A DNA stretch of 64,000 nt from CADEED01 sp035502995. GTDB taxonomy: Bacteria; Pseudomonadota; Gammaproteobacteria; Steroidobacterales; Steroidobacteraceae. The notes beneath the pieces are model-generated. The model saw only the letters and a list, made by a program, of their open reading frames with translations. It was not told where the DNA came from and made no database searches. Below, piece by piece: positions 16,560-25,390 of this stretch (the stretch's first letter is position 1; each line of letters begins with the position of its first letter). A program made the translations under genes and the position numbers. Where the stretch lies: assembly GCA_035502995.1 (NCBI GenBank), contig DATJTW010000055.1:28046-92045 (forward strand), given 5' to 3'.

Positions 16560-18724
16560 CTGACCACCTCGAGATATTCCAGCATCATGATCTTCACTCC
16601 CAGCGACGAGAAGTTCACCTGGATGTTGGCCTGCGGGCCCTGGCCTTCGACCTTCATGATCACGCCTTCGCCGAACTTCTTGTGGCGCACGCGGGCGCCG
16701 AGTTTCACGCCGGGCGCGAGCTCGTCGCTGATCGGCTTGAAGCGCGCCGCGATCACCGGCCGCGCGATCTGGATCCGCGGCCGCACCTCCTCGACGAGGT
16801 CTTCGGGGATCTCGTTGATGAAGCGCGACGGCGTGCCGAAATTGTCCATGCCGTGCAGGCGCCGCTGCTCGGCGTACGTGATGAACAGCTGCTTCATCGC
16901 GCGCGTCGCGCCGACGTAACAGAGACGGCGCTCTTCCTCGAGGCCGTCCGGATCGTTCAGCGAGCGCTGGTGCGGGAACAGGCCGTCTTCCATGCCGCTC
17001 AGGAACACGAGCGGGAACTCGAGGCCCTTCGCGGTGTGCAGCGTCATCATCTGCACGCAGTCTTCCCAGGCCTCGGCCTGGCCCTCGCCGGACTCGAGCA
17101 CCGCGTGCGCGAGGAAGGCCTCGAGCGGCGGCAGCTTTTCCTCGTCCGAATTCGTGACGTCCGGCGAGAAGCCGCGCGCGGCCGAGACGAGTTCGTTCAG
17201 GTTGTCGACGCGCGCTTCGCCGCGATCGGCCTTCTCTTTCTTGTGGTGCTCGATGAGGCCGGAGTTGTTGATGACGTGGTCGACCTGCTCGTGCAGCTCG
17301 AGGCCGGAGATGTCCGCGCCGAGCTGATCGACGAGCTTGAGGAAGCCGTTCAGCGCGGCCTCGCCTTTCGGGCCGAGCACGCCGTTGGCGATGCAATGCG
17401 CCGCCGCGTTCCACAACGAGGTGCCGGCGGTCTTCGCCTGCTCGCGCACCTTCTCCAGCGTGACGCCGCCGATGCCGCGCACCGGCAGGTTCACGACGCG
17501 CTCGAACGAACCGTCATCGGCGTGGTTCGTGATCACGCGTAGATAGGCCAGCGCGTCCTTGATCTCCGCGCGCTCGAAGAACCGCAGGCCGCCGTACACC
17601 TTGTAGGGGATGCGCGCCGACAGGAACACTTCTTCGAACACGCGCGACTGCGCGTTCGAGCGGTACAGCACCGCGACGTCGCGCCGCGCGCCGCCCTGGT
17701 TCATCCACTCGCGGATCTTGTTCATCACGAACTCGGCTTCGTCGCGTTCGTTGAACGCGGCGTAGAGCTTGATGCGCTCGCCGTCCGTGCCGGAGGTCCA
17801 GAGATTCTTGCCGAGCCGGCCGGTGTTGTTCGCGATCAGCGCGTTCGCGGCCTTGAGGATGTTGCCCGTGGAGCGGTAGTTCTGCTCGAGGCGGAACATC
17901 TTCGCCGCGGGGTAGTCACGCGTGAAACGCGTGAGGTTCTCGACGCGTGCGCCGCGCCAGCGGTAGATGGACTGGTCGTCGTCGCCGACGATGAACGGCG
18001 CGCCGTCAGGGCCGGCGATCAGCAGCGCCCAGGCGTACTGGATCGCGTTGGTGTCCTGGAACTCGTCGATCAGCACGTGGCGGAAGCGGCGGCGGTAGTG
18101 CGCCTGCACGGCGGGGTTGTCGCGCACCAGCTCGTAGGCGCGCAGCAGCAGCTCGGCGAAGTCGACGACGCCGGCTTTCTGGCACTGCACTTCGTATTCC
18201 GCGTAGATCTTCAGCAGCTGGCGGCGCGTGGGATCACCCGCGTCCTTCAGCATGGCGGGGCGCATGCCCTCGTCCTTGTTGCCATTGATGAACCACTGGA
18301 TTTCCTTCGGCACCCAGCGCGCCTCGTCGAGCTCCATCGCGCGCACGATCTTCTTGACCAGCCGCAGCTGGTCCTCGCCGTCGAGGATCTGGAAGCTCTG
18401 CGGCAGGTTCGCCTCGCGCCAGTGCAGGCGCAGCAGCCGGTGCGCGATGCCGTGGAACGTGCCGACCCACATCGCGCCGCCGGGCACGCCTAACAACTTC
18501 TCGATGCGGCCGCGCATCTCGTGCGCCGCCTTGTTCGTGAAGGTCACCGCCAGGATCGAATACGGCGACGCGCCTTCGTTCTGGATGACCCAGGCGATGC
18601 GATGCGTGAGCACGCGCGTCTTGCCCGAGCCGGCACCGGCGAGCACGAGCACGGGGCCGACCGGCGCGCTGACTGCCGCGGCCTGGGCTTCGTTCAGTCC
18701 TTGGAGGAGAGGGGAGTCATTCAT
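16556..18724 (-). CDS. uvrD: ATP-dependent DNA helicase UvrD (helicase II)
   Basis: Superfamily 1A helicase (722 aa) for nucleotide-excision and mismatch repair. Ordered motifs: Q motif LNEAQ, Walker A GAGSGKT, LIDEFQDTN, VGDDDQSIYRWRGA, EQNYRST, and TLHTAKGLEFPLVF. The C-terminal Tudor-like region (VRHKKFGEGVIMKVEGQG) that contacts RNA polymerase is present. ATG 18724 is preferred over the upstream in-frame start because TATCAT lies 10 nt before it. Confidence 0.95.
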   Translation of the reverse strand: MNDSPLLQGLNEAQAAAVSAPVGPVLVLAGAGSGKTRVLTHRIAWVIQNEGASPYSILAVTFTNKAAHEMRGRIEKLLGVPGGAMWVGTFHGIAHRLLRLHWREANLPQSFQILDGEDQLRLVKKIVRAMELDEARWVPKEIQWFINGNKDEGMRPAMLKDAGDPTRRQLLKIYAEYEVQCQKAGVVDFAELLLRAYELVRDNPAVQAHYRRRFRHVLIDEFQDTNAIQYAWALLIAGPDGAPFIVGDDDQSIYRWRGARVENLTRFTRDYPAAKMFRLEQNYRSTGNILKAANALIANNTGRLGKNLWTSGTDGERIKLYAAFNERDEAEFVMNKIREWMNQGGARRDVAVLYRSNAQSRVFEEVFLSARIPYKVYGGLRFFERAEIKDALAYLRVITNHADDGSFERVVNLPVRGIGGVTLEKVREQAKTAGTSLWNAAAHCIANGVLGPKGEAALNGFLKLVDQLGADISGLELHEQVDHVINNSGLIEHHKKEKADRGEARVDNLNELVSAARGFSPDVTNSDEEKLPPLEAFLAHAVLESGEGQAEAWEDCVQMMTLHTAKGLEFPLVFLSGMEDGLFPHQRSLNDPDGLEEERRLCYVGATRAMKQLFITYAEQRRLHGMDNFGTPSRFINEIPEDLVEEVRPRIQIARPVIAARFKPISDELAPGVKLGARVRHKKFGEGVIMKVEGQGPQANIQVNFSSLGVKIMMLEYLEVVR

Positions 18725-18734
18725 CGGGGCGCGA

Positions 18735-18740
18735 ATGATA
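18735..18740 (-). promoter_or_regulatory. -10-like box TATCAT for uvrD
   Basis: Lies 10 nt before the uvrD ATG with a GC-only spacer, the same leaderless layout seen at many other genes here. Confidence 0.45.
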
Positions 18741-18744
18741 CGGG

Positions 18745-18775
18745 TTGAGCGGCGCAAATCGAAGGCGAATAAACT
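18745..18775 (+). promoter_or_regulatory. promoter TTGAGC / AATAAA-TAAACT
   Basis: TTGAGC at 18745 is 17 nt before AATAAA (19 nt before TAAACT at 18770). The GTG of the next gene follows 6 nt after TAAACT, so the message is probably leaderless. Confidence 0.45.
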
Positions 18776-18781
18776 CGCGCC

Positions 18782-19108
18782 GTGGATCCACCGATTCGTT
18801 ATTCCCGACGCGGCGGCGCCTGCATCGGCGGCTTCAACGGCACCTGGCCTTTCGGAAAAATCGAGATTCGGGAAGGCGCCGTGACCGTGCGCCTGTTGGG
18901 CGCGCGCCGCACGTTGACCGTGGCGGAAGTGCTACGCGTCGAGCCGCTCGGTTTCCTGGCCGGGGACGACGGCCCGGGCGTGCGGATCTTCTGCCGCGGC
19001 AAGTTCTGGGACGAGTCCGTCGACTTCTACTCGCTCTCCGCCCGCGACGAAGTCCTCGCCGAGCTGAAGATCGCCGGCTTCAACGTCGTCGACGTGCCGC
19101 GCTCATAA
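18782..19108 (+). CDS. small conserved-looking protein, unknown function
   Basis: A 108-aa protein from GTG 18782, predicted all-beta with alternating strands (GKIEIREGAVTVRLLG, TLTVAEVLRVEPLG, GVRIFCRGKFWDESVDFYS), reminiscent of small bacterial PH-like domains, though I do not recognise a family. No signal peptide or membrane segment. Its stop overlaps that of the convergent permease gene by 6 nt. Confidence 0.65.
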   Translation: MDPPIRYSRRGGACIGGFNGTWPFGKIEIREGAVTVRLLGARRTLTVAEVLRVEPLGFLAGDDGPGVRIFCRGKFWDESVDFYSLSARDEVLAELKIAGFNVVDVPRS

Positions 19109-20203
19109 CCCCGGCTTCGGCGGCTCGTCCGCCTGCGCCTCGATGATCGGCACGTTCGGCGCGATCACCTTCTCGTCGAAGTAATCGATGATCGCCGCGA
19201 CCAGCGCGAGAAACACCGGCCCCACGACGATGCCGATGGTCCCGAACGCCGCGATGCCGCCGACCACGCCGACGAACACCGTGAACGCCGACACCGGCGC
19301 ATATCGTGCGACCAGCACCGGACGCAGGATGTTGTCCGACGTCGACACCATCACGCCCCACACGAGCATGAAGGTCGCCATCCCCCATCGGCCGGAGCCG
19401 CCGAGATACAGCATCGCGGGAATCCAGACGATCGCGGCGCCGCCGGCCGGCAGCAGCGCGAGGATCGCGGCGAGCACGCCGAACACCACCGGCGACGGCA
19501 GCCCCGCGATGGCGAAGCCGATCGCGACCAGGATGCCCTGCACGATCGCCGTGAGCATGATCCCGTAGAACACGCCGCGCGTGACGCTCGCGAGGTGGTT
19601 GAACAACTGGCCGCGATGCTCCGACGGCACCGGGATCAGGCGCTGGAAGCGCAGGAACATCCCCTCGCCGTCGCGGATCATGAAGAACAGCAGGAACAGC
19701 ATGAAGAAGAACGCGACCAGCGTGCCCACCGCCGACAGGAAAAACCCGCCGCTCATCGCCGCGACGTTGTGCAGGGTGGTCTGCGCCGCGTTCGTCAGCC
19801 ATTGCTGCATGTCCGCGCCGGAGATCGACAGCTGCTCGCGCGCCAGTTTCACCACCGGCCCGATGACCTTGTACTGCTCGAGGCCCGTGAAGAACGACTG
19901 GTCGAACTGGACGTTGCTGTCGCGGATGTATTCGATCAGCGCCTTCGCCTGGTTCGCGAAGACGATGCCGAGGAACGTCAGCGGCGTCAGCAGCGCGAAC
20001 GGCGTCAGCGCGGTCAGGATGCCGGCGGACCAGCCCTCGCGGCCGCGCAGCTTGCGCGTCAGCCAGGCGTGGACCGGGTGGAGGATGAACGCGAGGAAGA
20101 TCGCCCAGGTCAGCGAGCCGGCGAACGGCTGCAGCACCAGCAGCAGGCCGTACCCGACGAGCGCCGCGAGCACCACGAAAAAGGCCTTGGTATAGAACTC
20201 CAT
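19103..20203 (-). CDS. AI-2E family transporter (PerM/TqsA-like permease)
   Basis: A 366-aa polytopic membrane protein. N-terminal helices (FFVVLAALVGYGLLLVLQPF) are followed by a soluble middle segment and four or more C-terminal helices with the family motif LLPAGGAAIVWIPAMLYL. Members export autoinducer-2 or act as Na+/H+ antiporters; the substrate cannot be assigned. ATG 20203 has TACATT 9 nt upstream. Confidence 0.88.
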   Translation of the reverse strand: MEFYTKAFFVVLAALVGYGLLLVLQPFAGSLTWAIFLAFILHPVHAWLTRKLRGREGWSAGILTALTPFALLTPLTFLGIVFANQAKALIEYIRDSNVQFDQSFFTGLEQYKVIGPVVKLAREQLSISGADMQQWLTNAAQTTLHNVAAMSGGFFLSAVGTLVAFFFMLFLLFFMIRDGEGMFLRFQRLIPVPSEHRGQLFNHLASVTRGVFYGIMLTAIVQGILVAIGFAIAGLPSPVVFGVLAAILALLPAGGAAIVWIPAMLYLGGSGRWGMATFMLVWGVMVSTSDNILRPVLVARYAPVSAFTVFVGVVGGIAAFGTIGIVVGPVFLALVAAIIDYFDEKVIAPNVPIIEAQADEPPKPGL

Positions 20204-20212
20204 GGTGCGGAG

Positions 20213-20218
20213 AATGTA
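20213..20218 (-). promoter_or_regulatory. -10-like box TACATT
   Basis: Lies 9 nt before ATG 20203 of the AI-2E-type permease; no ribosome site between. Confidence 0.4.
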
Positions 20219-20242
20219 CGCGATCGGGGGCTGGATCACGCC

Positions 20243-20638
20243 ATGATTTCCAACATCGACTCGGTGCGCCGTTACCTGGACTCCATCGCCGCCGGCGACA
20301 CCGGCGCCGCGCTGGCCGAGCACTTCACCGAGGACGCGCTGCAGATCGAGCTACCCAACAAGCTCAATCCGAACGGCGGCCGCAGCGACCTCGCGACGCT
20401 GCTGGCGCGCGCCGAGCAGGGCAAGACCGTGCTGACCAGCCAGCGTTACGACATCGTCTCCGTCGTGTCGGAAGGCGAACGCGTCGCCGTCGAAGCGTTG
20501 TGGGAAGGCGTGCTCGCAATCCCGCTGGGCGCGCTGAAACCCGGCGACCGCCTGCGCGCGCACTTCGCGATGTTCTTCGAATTCCGCGACGGCCGCATCG
20601 CGCTCCAGCGCAACTACGACTGCTTCGAACCCTTCTAG
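20243..20638 (+). CDS. SnoaL/NTF2-like protein
   Basis: A 131-aa cone-fold protein: an N-terminal helix pair (SVRRYLDSIAAGDTGAALAEHFTEDA) and a curved sheet ending with HFAMFFEFRDGRIALQRNYDCFEP, typical of SnoaL-like ketosteroid-isomerase relatives. Function (isomerase, hydrolase or ligand binding) is not deducible. It is 9 nt upstream of a YbjQ gene with AGGAG in the gap, so the two likely share a transcript. Confidence 0.8.
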   Translation: MISNIDSVRRYLDSIAAGDTGAALAEHFTEDALQIELPNKLNPNGGRSDLATLLARAEQGKTVLTSQRYDIVSVVSEGERVAVEALWEGVLAIPLGALKPGDRLRAHFAMFFEFRDGRIALQRNYDCFEPF

Positions 20639-20647
20639 GAGACCGCC

Positions 20648-20968
20648 ATGCTCGTCACGACGACGTTCACCATCGAGGGATACCGCATCACCGACACGAA
20701 AGGCCTGGTGCGCGGCATCATCGTCCGCTCGCCGACCATCCTGCAGGGCATCTTCGGCGGGTTGAAGGGAATCATCGGCGGCAAGATCGGCGCGTACACG
20801 GAGATGTGCGAGCAGGCGCGCCAGCAGGCGTACGAGTCGATGGTCGATCACGCGAAGAAGATGGGCGCGAACGCCATCGTCGGCGTGCACTACGACGCGG
20901 CCGCGGTGGAGGCGACGGCGACCGAAGTGCTGTGTTACGGCACGGCCGTCGTCATCCAGAAGGCCTGA
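20648..20968 (+). CDS. ybjQ: YbjQ/UPF0145 family protein
   Basis: A 106-aa member of the YbjQ family, which assembles into pentamers and is often annotated as heavy-metal binding. The core GGKIGAYTEMCEQARQQAYE and MGANAIVGVHYD is well conserved. AGGAG stands 6 nt before the ATG. The physiological role of the family is unsettled. Confidence 0.9.
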   Translation: MLVTTTFTIEGYRITDTKGLVRGIIVRSPTILQGIFGGLKGIIGGKIGAYTEMCEQARQQAYESMVDHAKKMGANAIVGVHYDAAAVEATATEVLCYGTAVVIQKA

Positions 20969-21862
20969 CTACTCCGTGGCTGTCGCCGCGGCGGCCGCCG
21001 GCGCCGGCACCGCCTTCTTCCCCCGCTGCGTCCCGAGGATCGCGCCGAGGATCACCAGCGGAAACCCGACCGCCATGCCGACCGTCAACGCCTCGTCGAG
21101 CACCAGCGCGCCCAGGATGATCGCCACCGCCGGATTGATGTACGTGATCACCGTGGCGCGCGCCGGTCCGACTTCCGCGATCAACGCGAAGAACACGATG
21201 AATGCCGCGGCCGTGCACAACACGCCGAGGCCCACGACCGCCCACGCCGCCCGCACGTCGAAGTGCGTCGGCCACAACGCCGGCGCGAACGGCACGTAGA
21301 TCAGCGTCGCGACGATCAGCGACGCGGTGATCACGCCGAGCGCGGGCACGTCCCTCAGCTTGCGATCGATGATGATCGGCCCGATGGCGTAACCCAGCGC
21401 CGTCAGCAGCGTGGCGCCGACGGAGCCGAAGTCCGAGAGGTCGATGTCCAACCCGACCAGCAGCGCCACGCCCGCGAACCCGAGGAACAGGCCGAACAGC
21501 CGCCGCGGCTCCAGTTTCTCGTGCCCGAGCCGCGTGATGATGACGGCGGCGATCAGCGGCACCGCCGCGATCAACAGGCCGGCCGTCGAACTATTCAGGT
21601 GCTTCTCGGCGTGACCGAGCAGCACCCACGGAAACGTGATCTCCACCAGCGTGAAGGCGATCAGCCACTTCCACTGCCTGAACGCCGGCGCCAGCGCCTT
21701 GCGGTGCAACGCGAGCGGCAACAGCAACAGCGAGCCCAGCAGGGTGCGCGTGCCCGCCACCATCACCGGGTCGTAGTGCGCCACGGCGATGCGGATCAGC
21801 AGGTACGGCATGCCCCAGAGCACGCCGAGCGCGAGGAAAAGAATCCAGCCACGTTTGGACAT
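20969..21862 (-). CDS. EamA/DMT family exporter
   Basis: A 297-aa inner-membrane protein of the drug/metabolite transporter superfamily: ten hydrophobic helices in two EamA repeats (LGVLWGMPYLLIRIAVAHYD starts the first; a second begins near VGATLLTALGYAIGPIII). The substrate could be amino acids or other metabolites. ATG 21862 has TACAAT 7 nt upstream. Its stop follows the ybjQ stop with no gap, end to end. Confidence 0.88.
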   Translation of the reverse strand: MSKRGWILFLALGVLWGMPYLLIRIAVAHYDPVMVAGTRTLLGSLLLLPLALHRKALAPAFRQWKWLIAFTLVEITFPWVLLGHAEKHLNSSTAGLLIAAVPLIAAVIITRLGHEKLEPRRLFGLFLGFAGVALLVGLDIDLSDFGSVGATLLTALGYAIGPIIIDRKLRDVPALGVITASLIVATLIYVPFAPALWPTHFDVRAAWAVVGLGVLCTAAAFIVFFALIAEVGPARATVITYINPAVAIILGALVLDEALTVGMAVGFPLVILGAILGTQRGKKAVPAPAAAAATATE

Positions 21863-21869
21863 GCGCGGT

Positions 21870-21875
21870 ATTGTA
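21870..21875 (-). promoter_or_regulatory. -10-like box TACAAT
   Basis: Near-consensus hexamer 7 nt before the EamA gene ATG (spacer ACCGCGC), leaderless layout. Confidence 0.5.
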
Positions 21876-21957
21876 GGGACAGCGTCACGCCGCCATCGCA
21901 AAATCGACTCAAGCCGGCATCAGAAAAACTTCAATCGGCCGGCGGGAAGGAGAGACC

Positions 21958-22431
21958 ATGCGCCCGTTCGCGAGGACCGTCTGCTGCTTTTTGACGTTGT
22001 TGCCACTCGCTGCCTGCCGGGACGACAAGCCCGCGACCGACCTGGGCACGTTGCAGATCGACGCGGGTCGCCTCGAATTGCTGATCGACAAGTCGACGCA
22101 GGGCCTCGACCTGGTCCCGGCGAAGGCGCCGGACACGCGCGATGCCGACGCCGCGCGCCGCCTCGAGATCGACTGGTCGCTGCGCGACGCCGCGCTCAAG
22201 GTGCTGGTCATGCGCAACCGCCTGCTCCAGGACGACCGCATCACGGAGAAAGACGCGCGCGCCACGCACTGGCCGGCGTGGATCCTGCAGCCGCCGGAGA
22301 GCTCGCTGTCGCCCGCCGAGCTCGCGGCGCGGCTCGAGTGGCTGAACGGCGAGGTCCAGGAGCTGACCGCGCACGGCTGCAAGATCGGCGTGGACAAGAC
22401 CGGCAACGCGCTCTACTGCAGCGTCGAATAG
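21958..22431 (+). CDS. putative lipoprotein, unknown function
   Basis: A 157-aa protein with an N-terminal lipobox (LPLAAC, Cys at residue 20) after a short hydrophobic stretch. The mature part is helical and charged (LGTLQIDAGRLELLIDKSTQGLD read in part; LSPAELAARLEWLNGEVQEL), with a C-terminal Cys pair (HGCKIG, LYCSVE). GGAGAG stands before the ATG. No family recognised. Confidence 0.75.
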   Translation: MRPFARTVCCFLTLLPLAACRDDKPATDLGTLQIDAGRLELLIDKSTQGLDLVPAKAPDTRDADAARRLEIDWSLRDAALKVLVMRNRLLQDDRITEKDARATHWPAWILQPPESSLSPAELAARLEWLNGEVQELTAHGCKIGVDKTGNALYCSVE

Positions 22432-22534
22432 CTAGCTGCGCCGGCCGCCGCGTGGATTGTTCGGTCCGGCCGGCGACTGAATTCGCCGGCGCCGCATTGA
22501 AGTCGCCGCGCGAAGCGGTGATGCTCGCCGGCGC

Positions 22535-23299
22535 ATGAGCTTTCCCTACATCAGCGCCGCCGAGGCGATCCCGCGCGCCGGACTGCGCCTCGTGGTGCTG
22601 GGTCGCGTGCCCAGTCCCTGGAGCGAAGCCGCCAAGGGCATCTTCCACGTGAAGCGCCTCGACTTCGCCGCGGTCCGCCTGGTCTACGACGACGATGCAC
22701 TGACGCGCTGGACCGGCGGCGTGCGCAACGCGCCCGTGGCCGTGTACGAGAACGAACCGCCGCGCTCTGGCTGGGCCGAGATCCTGATGCTGGCCGAGCG
22801 GCTCGCGCCGTCGCCGGCGCTGCTGTCGCTCGAGCCGCACGAACGCGGTCGCGCGCTGGAGCTGGCGAACGACTTCTGCGGCGAGCGCGGACTCGGCTGG
22901 ACGCGGCGGCTGCAATGCGTGCAGGCGGGGTTGCAGCGCGGCGGCGGATTTCCCGAACGCATCGCCGGCTATCTCGGCAAGCGTTACGGCTACGACCCCG
23001 CGCAGGGCGAGAGCTACGGCCCGCGCGTGCGCGAGCTGCTGGGCAAGTTCTCCGCGGCGTTGAAAGGCTCCGGCGGTGAGTATTACCACGGCGACACCTT
23101 CGGCGCGGTCGACATCTACAGCGCGGTGTTCATGGCGCTGTTCCAGCCGCTGCCGGAAGCGACGTGCGCGATGGATCCGAACATCCGCGTGGCGTTCGAA
23201 TGGCTCGATGACGCCACGCGCGCCGCGCTGGATCCGGCGCTGATCGCACATCGCGACCGGATGTATGCGCGGCACCTCGAGACGCCGCTGGCGCTGTGA
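22535..23299 (+). CDS. glutathione S-transferase-like protein
   Basis: A 254-aa protein with a thioredoxin-like N-terminal half (LRLVVLGRVPSPWSEAAKGI, then NAPVAVYENEPP) and an all-helical C-terminal half with the GST-type GGEYYHGDTFGAVDIYSAVF motif. The active-site region PSPWSEAAK offers Ser rather than Cys. The substrate is unknown. It is coupled to the next gene by a GTGA overlap. Confidence 0.75.
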   Translation: MSFPYISAAEAIPRAGLRLVVLGRVPSPWSEAAKGIFHVKRLDFAAVRLVYDDDALTRWTGGVRNAPVAVYENEPPRSGWAEILMLAERLAPSPALLSLEPHERGRALELANDFCGERGLGWTRRLQCVQAGLQRGGGFPERIAGYLGKRYGYDPAQGESYGPRVRELLGKFSAALKGSGGEYYHGDTFGAVDIYSAVFMALFQPLPEATCAMDPNIRVAFEWLDDATRAALDPALIAHRDRMYARHLETPLAL

Positions 23300-23802
23300 C
23301 GCGCGTCCGGCGAGCTTCCTTGCCCGCGCACGCGCTGCTGCAGGAGGTGGCGCGCAACGGCGGTTACACCGATTGCTACCTGACCGCCGTGCCGCGCGCC
23401 GTCTCGCACGCGGAGTTCGTCGCGGCGTTCTACACGACGTGGTTGTTCCGGCTCGAGCGGTTCATCCTCGCGCAGCTCGTCGGCAAGCCGTCGACGGACG
23501 ATGAAGCGCACGAGCTCGCGCGTGGCGAACGCGAGCGCTTCGCGGCCTGGAGTCTCGATGCCCGCTCACCGGATCAGCTCGTGATGCTGGATTTCCAGTC
23601 CCGCACGTGTTCGTGGCTGATGGTCGAGCCGGCCGCGACGGGCACGACGCTGTACTTCGGCACCGGCATCCTGCGGCTGACCGGCGGCTTCCGCGCGCTG
23701 CTGCTCTTCCACCGGCTCTACTCGCGCGCGCTGCTCGCGACCGCGCGTTCGCGCCTCAACCGGCGCGCGCCTCTTCCAGCGCCCAGTCCACGAAAGTCCT
23801 GA
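23296..23802 (+). CDS. protein of unknown function, probably single-domain
   Basis: A 168-aa protein from GTG 23296, overlapping the previous stop. No signal or membrane helix. Segments such as VAAFYTTWLFRLERFIL, VMLDFQSRTCSWLMVEP and TTLYFGTGILRLTGGFRALL suggest a START/SRPBCC-like or related alpha-beta fold, but I do not recognise it. The last 47 nt overlap the convergent LysR gene, so its Arg/Pro-rich tail is read from antisense LysR codons. Confidence 0.65.
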   Translation: MTRVRRASLPAHALLQEVARNGGYTDCYLTAVPRAVSHAEFVAAFYTTWLFRLERFILAQLVGKPSTDDEAHELARGERERFAAWSLDARSPDQLVMLDFQSRTCSWLMVEPAATGTTLYFGTGILRLTGGFRALLLFHRLYSRALLATARSRLNRRAPLPAPSPRKS

Positions 23803-24661
23803 CGATCGGCCGCCGGAAGTGCGCGGCCGGCGCGGTCAGGAAATAACTCCACGGCGACAGCCAGTGATCCTGCGTCACGCGCACGAGCTGGCCGCGTTCG
23901 AGCAGCGGCGCGACGTGCGGCCCGCGCCCGATCGCGATGCCCAGCCCCGCGACCGCCGCGCCGATCAGCACGATGGAATCGCTGAACTGCGGCCCGCGGC
24001 CGACGTTCGCGGTAGACAGGCCGGCGCGCTCGAACCAGCCGCGCCAGCCCAGCCAGGGCTGTTCGAGGCCGGCGTCGGTGTCGTGCAGCAGTGGATAGTC
24101 GACGAGCGCCGCCAGCGTGTCCGGCACGCGGCCGCCGCGGAACAGCTGCGGGCTCGCGACCGGGAACAATTCCTCGGGGCACAGCTGCTCGCCGTGCAGG
24201 CCGCGCGCGGGTCCGGGTGAAAACCGGATCGCGAGGTCGATCGCGTCGCGCCGGAAGTCCATGACCTGCCGCGACGTGCGCAACACGATGTCGATGCGCG
24301 GCGCGCGCTCGCGGAAGCGATGCAGCCGCGGCAGCAGCCAGCCGTTGGCGAACGCCGCGAGCGTGGTGATGGTCAGCACGCCGTCGGCGCGCTTGGCGCG
24401 CACGCGCGCGGTCGATTCGCCCAGCAGGTCGAATCCGGACGACAGCTCGGGAAGATAGTCGCGGCCCTGGTCGGTCAGCACGAGACCGCGCGCCAGGCGC
24501 TGGAACAGCGGCGTGTCCAGATATTGTTCGAGCCGCCGCACCTGCTGGCTGACCGCGGCCGCGGACACGCGCAGCTCGCCGGCCGCGGCCACGAAGCTGC
24601 CGAGACGTGCGGACGCCTCGAAGGCGCGCAGGGCGTTGAGCGGTGGGAGTCGTCGGGCCAT
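23756..24661 (-). CDS. LysR-type transcriptional regulator (GcvA-like)
   Basis: A 301-aa regulator. The winged helix-turn-helix covers residues about 7-66 (LNALRAFEASARLGSFVAAA, VSQQVRRLEQYLDTPLF), followed by a periplasmic-binding-type sensor domain with ITTLAAFANGWLLPRL and DLAIRF, as in GcvA/AmpR-like members. It is divergent from a GST gene 105 nt away, which is its most likely target. TATTCT lies 8 nt before ATG 24661. Confidence 0.9.
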   Translation of the reverse strand: MARRLPPLNALRAFEASARLGSFVAAAGELRVSAAAVSQQVRRLEQYLDTPLFQRLARGLVLTDQGRDYLPELSSGFDLLGESTARVRAKRADGVLTITTLAAFANGWLLPRLHRFRERAPRIDIVLRTSRQVMDFRRDAIDLAIRFSPGPARGLHGEQLCPEELFPVASPQLFRGGRVPDTLAALVDYPLLHDTDAGLEQPWLGWRGWFERAGLSTANVGRGPQFSDSIVLIGAAVAGLGIAIGRGPHVAPLLERGQLVRVTQDHWLSPWSYFLTAPAAHFRRPIVRTFVDWALEEARAG

Positions 24662-24669
24662 CGAGGCCA

Positions 24670-24675
24670 AGAATA
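24670..24675 (-). promoter_or_regulatory. -10-like box TATTCT for the LysR gene
   Basis: Lies 8 nt before ATG 24661 within the LysR/GST divergent region. It sits inside the pseudo-palindrome CCAAGAATATCTTGG, a possible LysR operator. Confidence 0.45.
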
Positions 24676-24766
24676 TCTTGGTCTCAGCGAAAAACCTTCC
24701 CGGTCGCACCCGGCGCGGCGCCGCCGGATACTGGATCGCAAAACCGCCCGCCAGAAAGGTCCCGCC

Positions 24767-25390
24767 ATGCATCTCTTCGACTATCTCGACTCCGGCAACG
24801 GCTACAAGGCGCGCCTGCTGCTGGCGCAACTCGGCCAGAAGTACGACTGGTCCAACATCGACATCGACAAGGGCGAGACGCGCACACCGGAGTTCCTGAA
24901 GCGCAACCCGAACGGCCGCATCCCGACGCTGCTGCTCGACGACGGCACCTATCTGCCCGAATCGAACGCCATCCTCTGGTATCTCGCCGAAGGGTCGCGC
25001 TTCGTGCCGGCGACGCAGGTGGGCCGCGCGCAGGTCCTGCAGTGGATGTTCTTCGAGCAGTACAGCCACGAGCCGTTCGTCGCGACGCCGCGCTACATCT
25101 GCCGCCACTTCCCGGCCGATCACCCTCGGCGCGCGGAGCTGCCGGCACGGCTGGAGAAGGGCCACGCCGCGTTGCAGGTGATGGAAGGGCACCTGGCCAC
25201 GCGCCAGTTCTTCGTCGGCGAGCGCTACAGCATCGCGGACATCGCGTTGTACGCGTACACGCACGTCGCGCCGGACGGCGGGCTCGAACTCACGGCGTAT
25301 CCGCAGGTACGCGAGTGGCTGGCGCGCGTGGCCGCGCAGCCGAACCACGTGACGTTGCTGTCGGTGCCTAACAAGGCGGCGGCGGCTTGA
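24767..25390 (+). CDS. glutathione S-transferase
   Basis: A 207-aa GST. The N-terminal thioredoxin fold has DYLDSGNGYKARLLLAQLG and the glutathione-contacting LPESNAILWYLAE motif; the C-terminal domain carries FFVGERYSIADIALYAYTH, the conserved N-capping Asp motif. It conjugates or binds glutathione; the electrophile is unknown. Divergent from the LysR gene, likely its regulator. Confidence 0.92.
   Translation: MHLFDYLDSGNGYKARLLLAQLGQKYDWSNIDIDKGETRTPEFLKRNPNGRIPTLLLDDGTYLPESNAILWYLAEGSRFVPATQVGRAQVLQWMFFEQYSHEPFVATPRYICRHFPADHPRRAELPARLEKGHAALQVMEGHLATRQFFVGERYSIADIALYAYTHVAPDGGLELTAYPQVREWLARVAAQPNHVTLLSVPNKAAAA

Noticed and set aside
16560..17414. Extension of pyrF by more than 280 codons
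   Set aside because: It lies inside uvrD in another frame; PyrF homology begins at GTG 16559.
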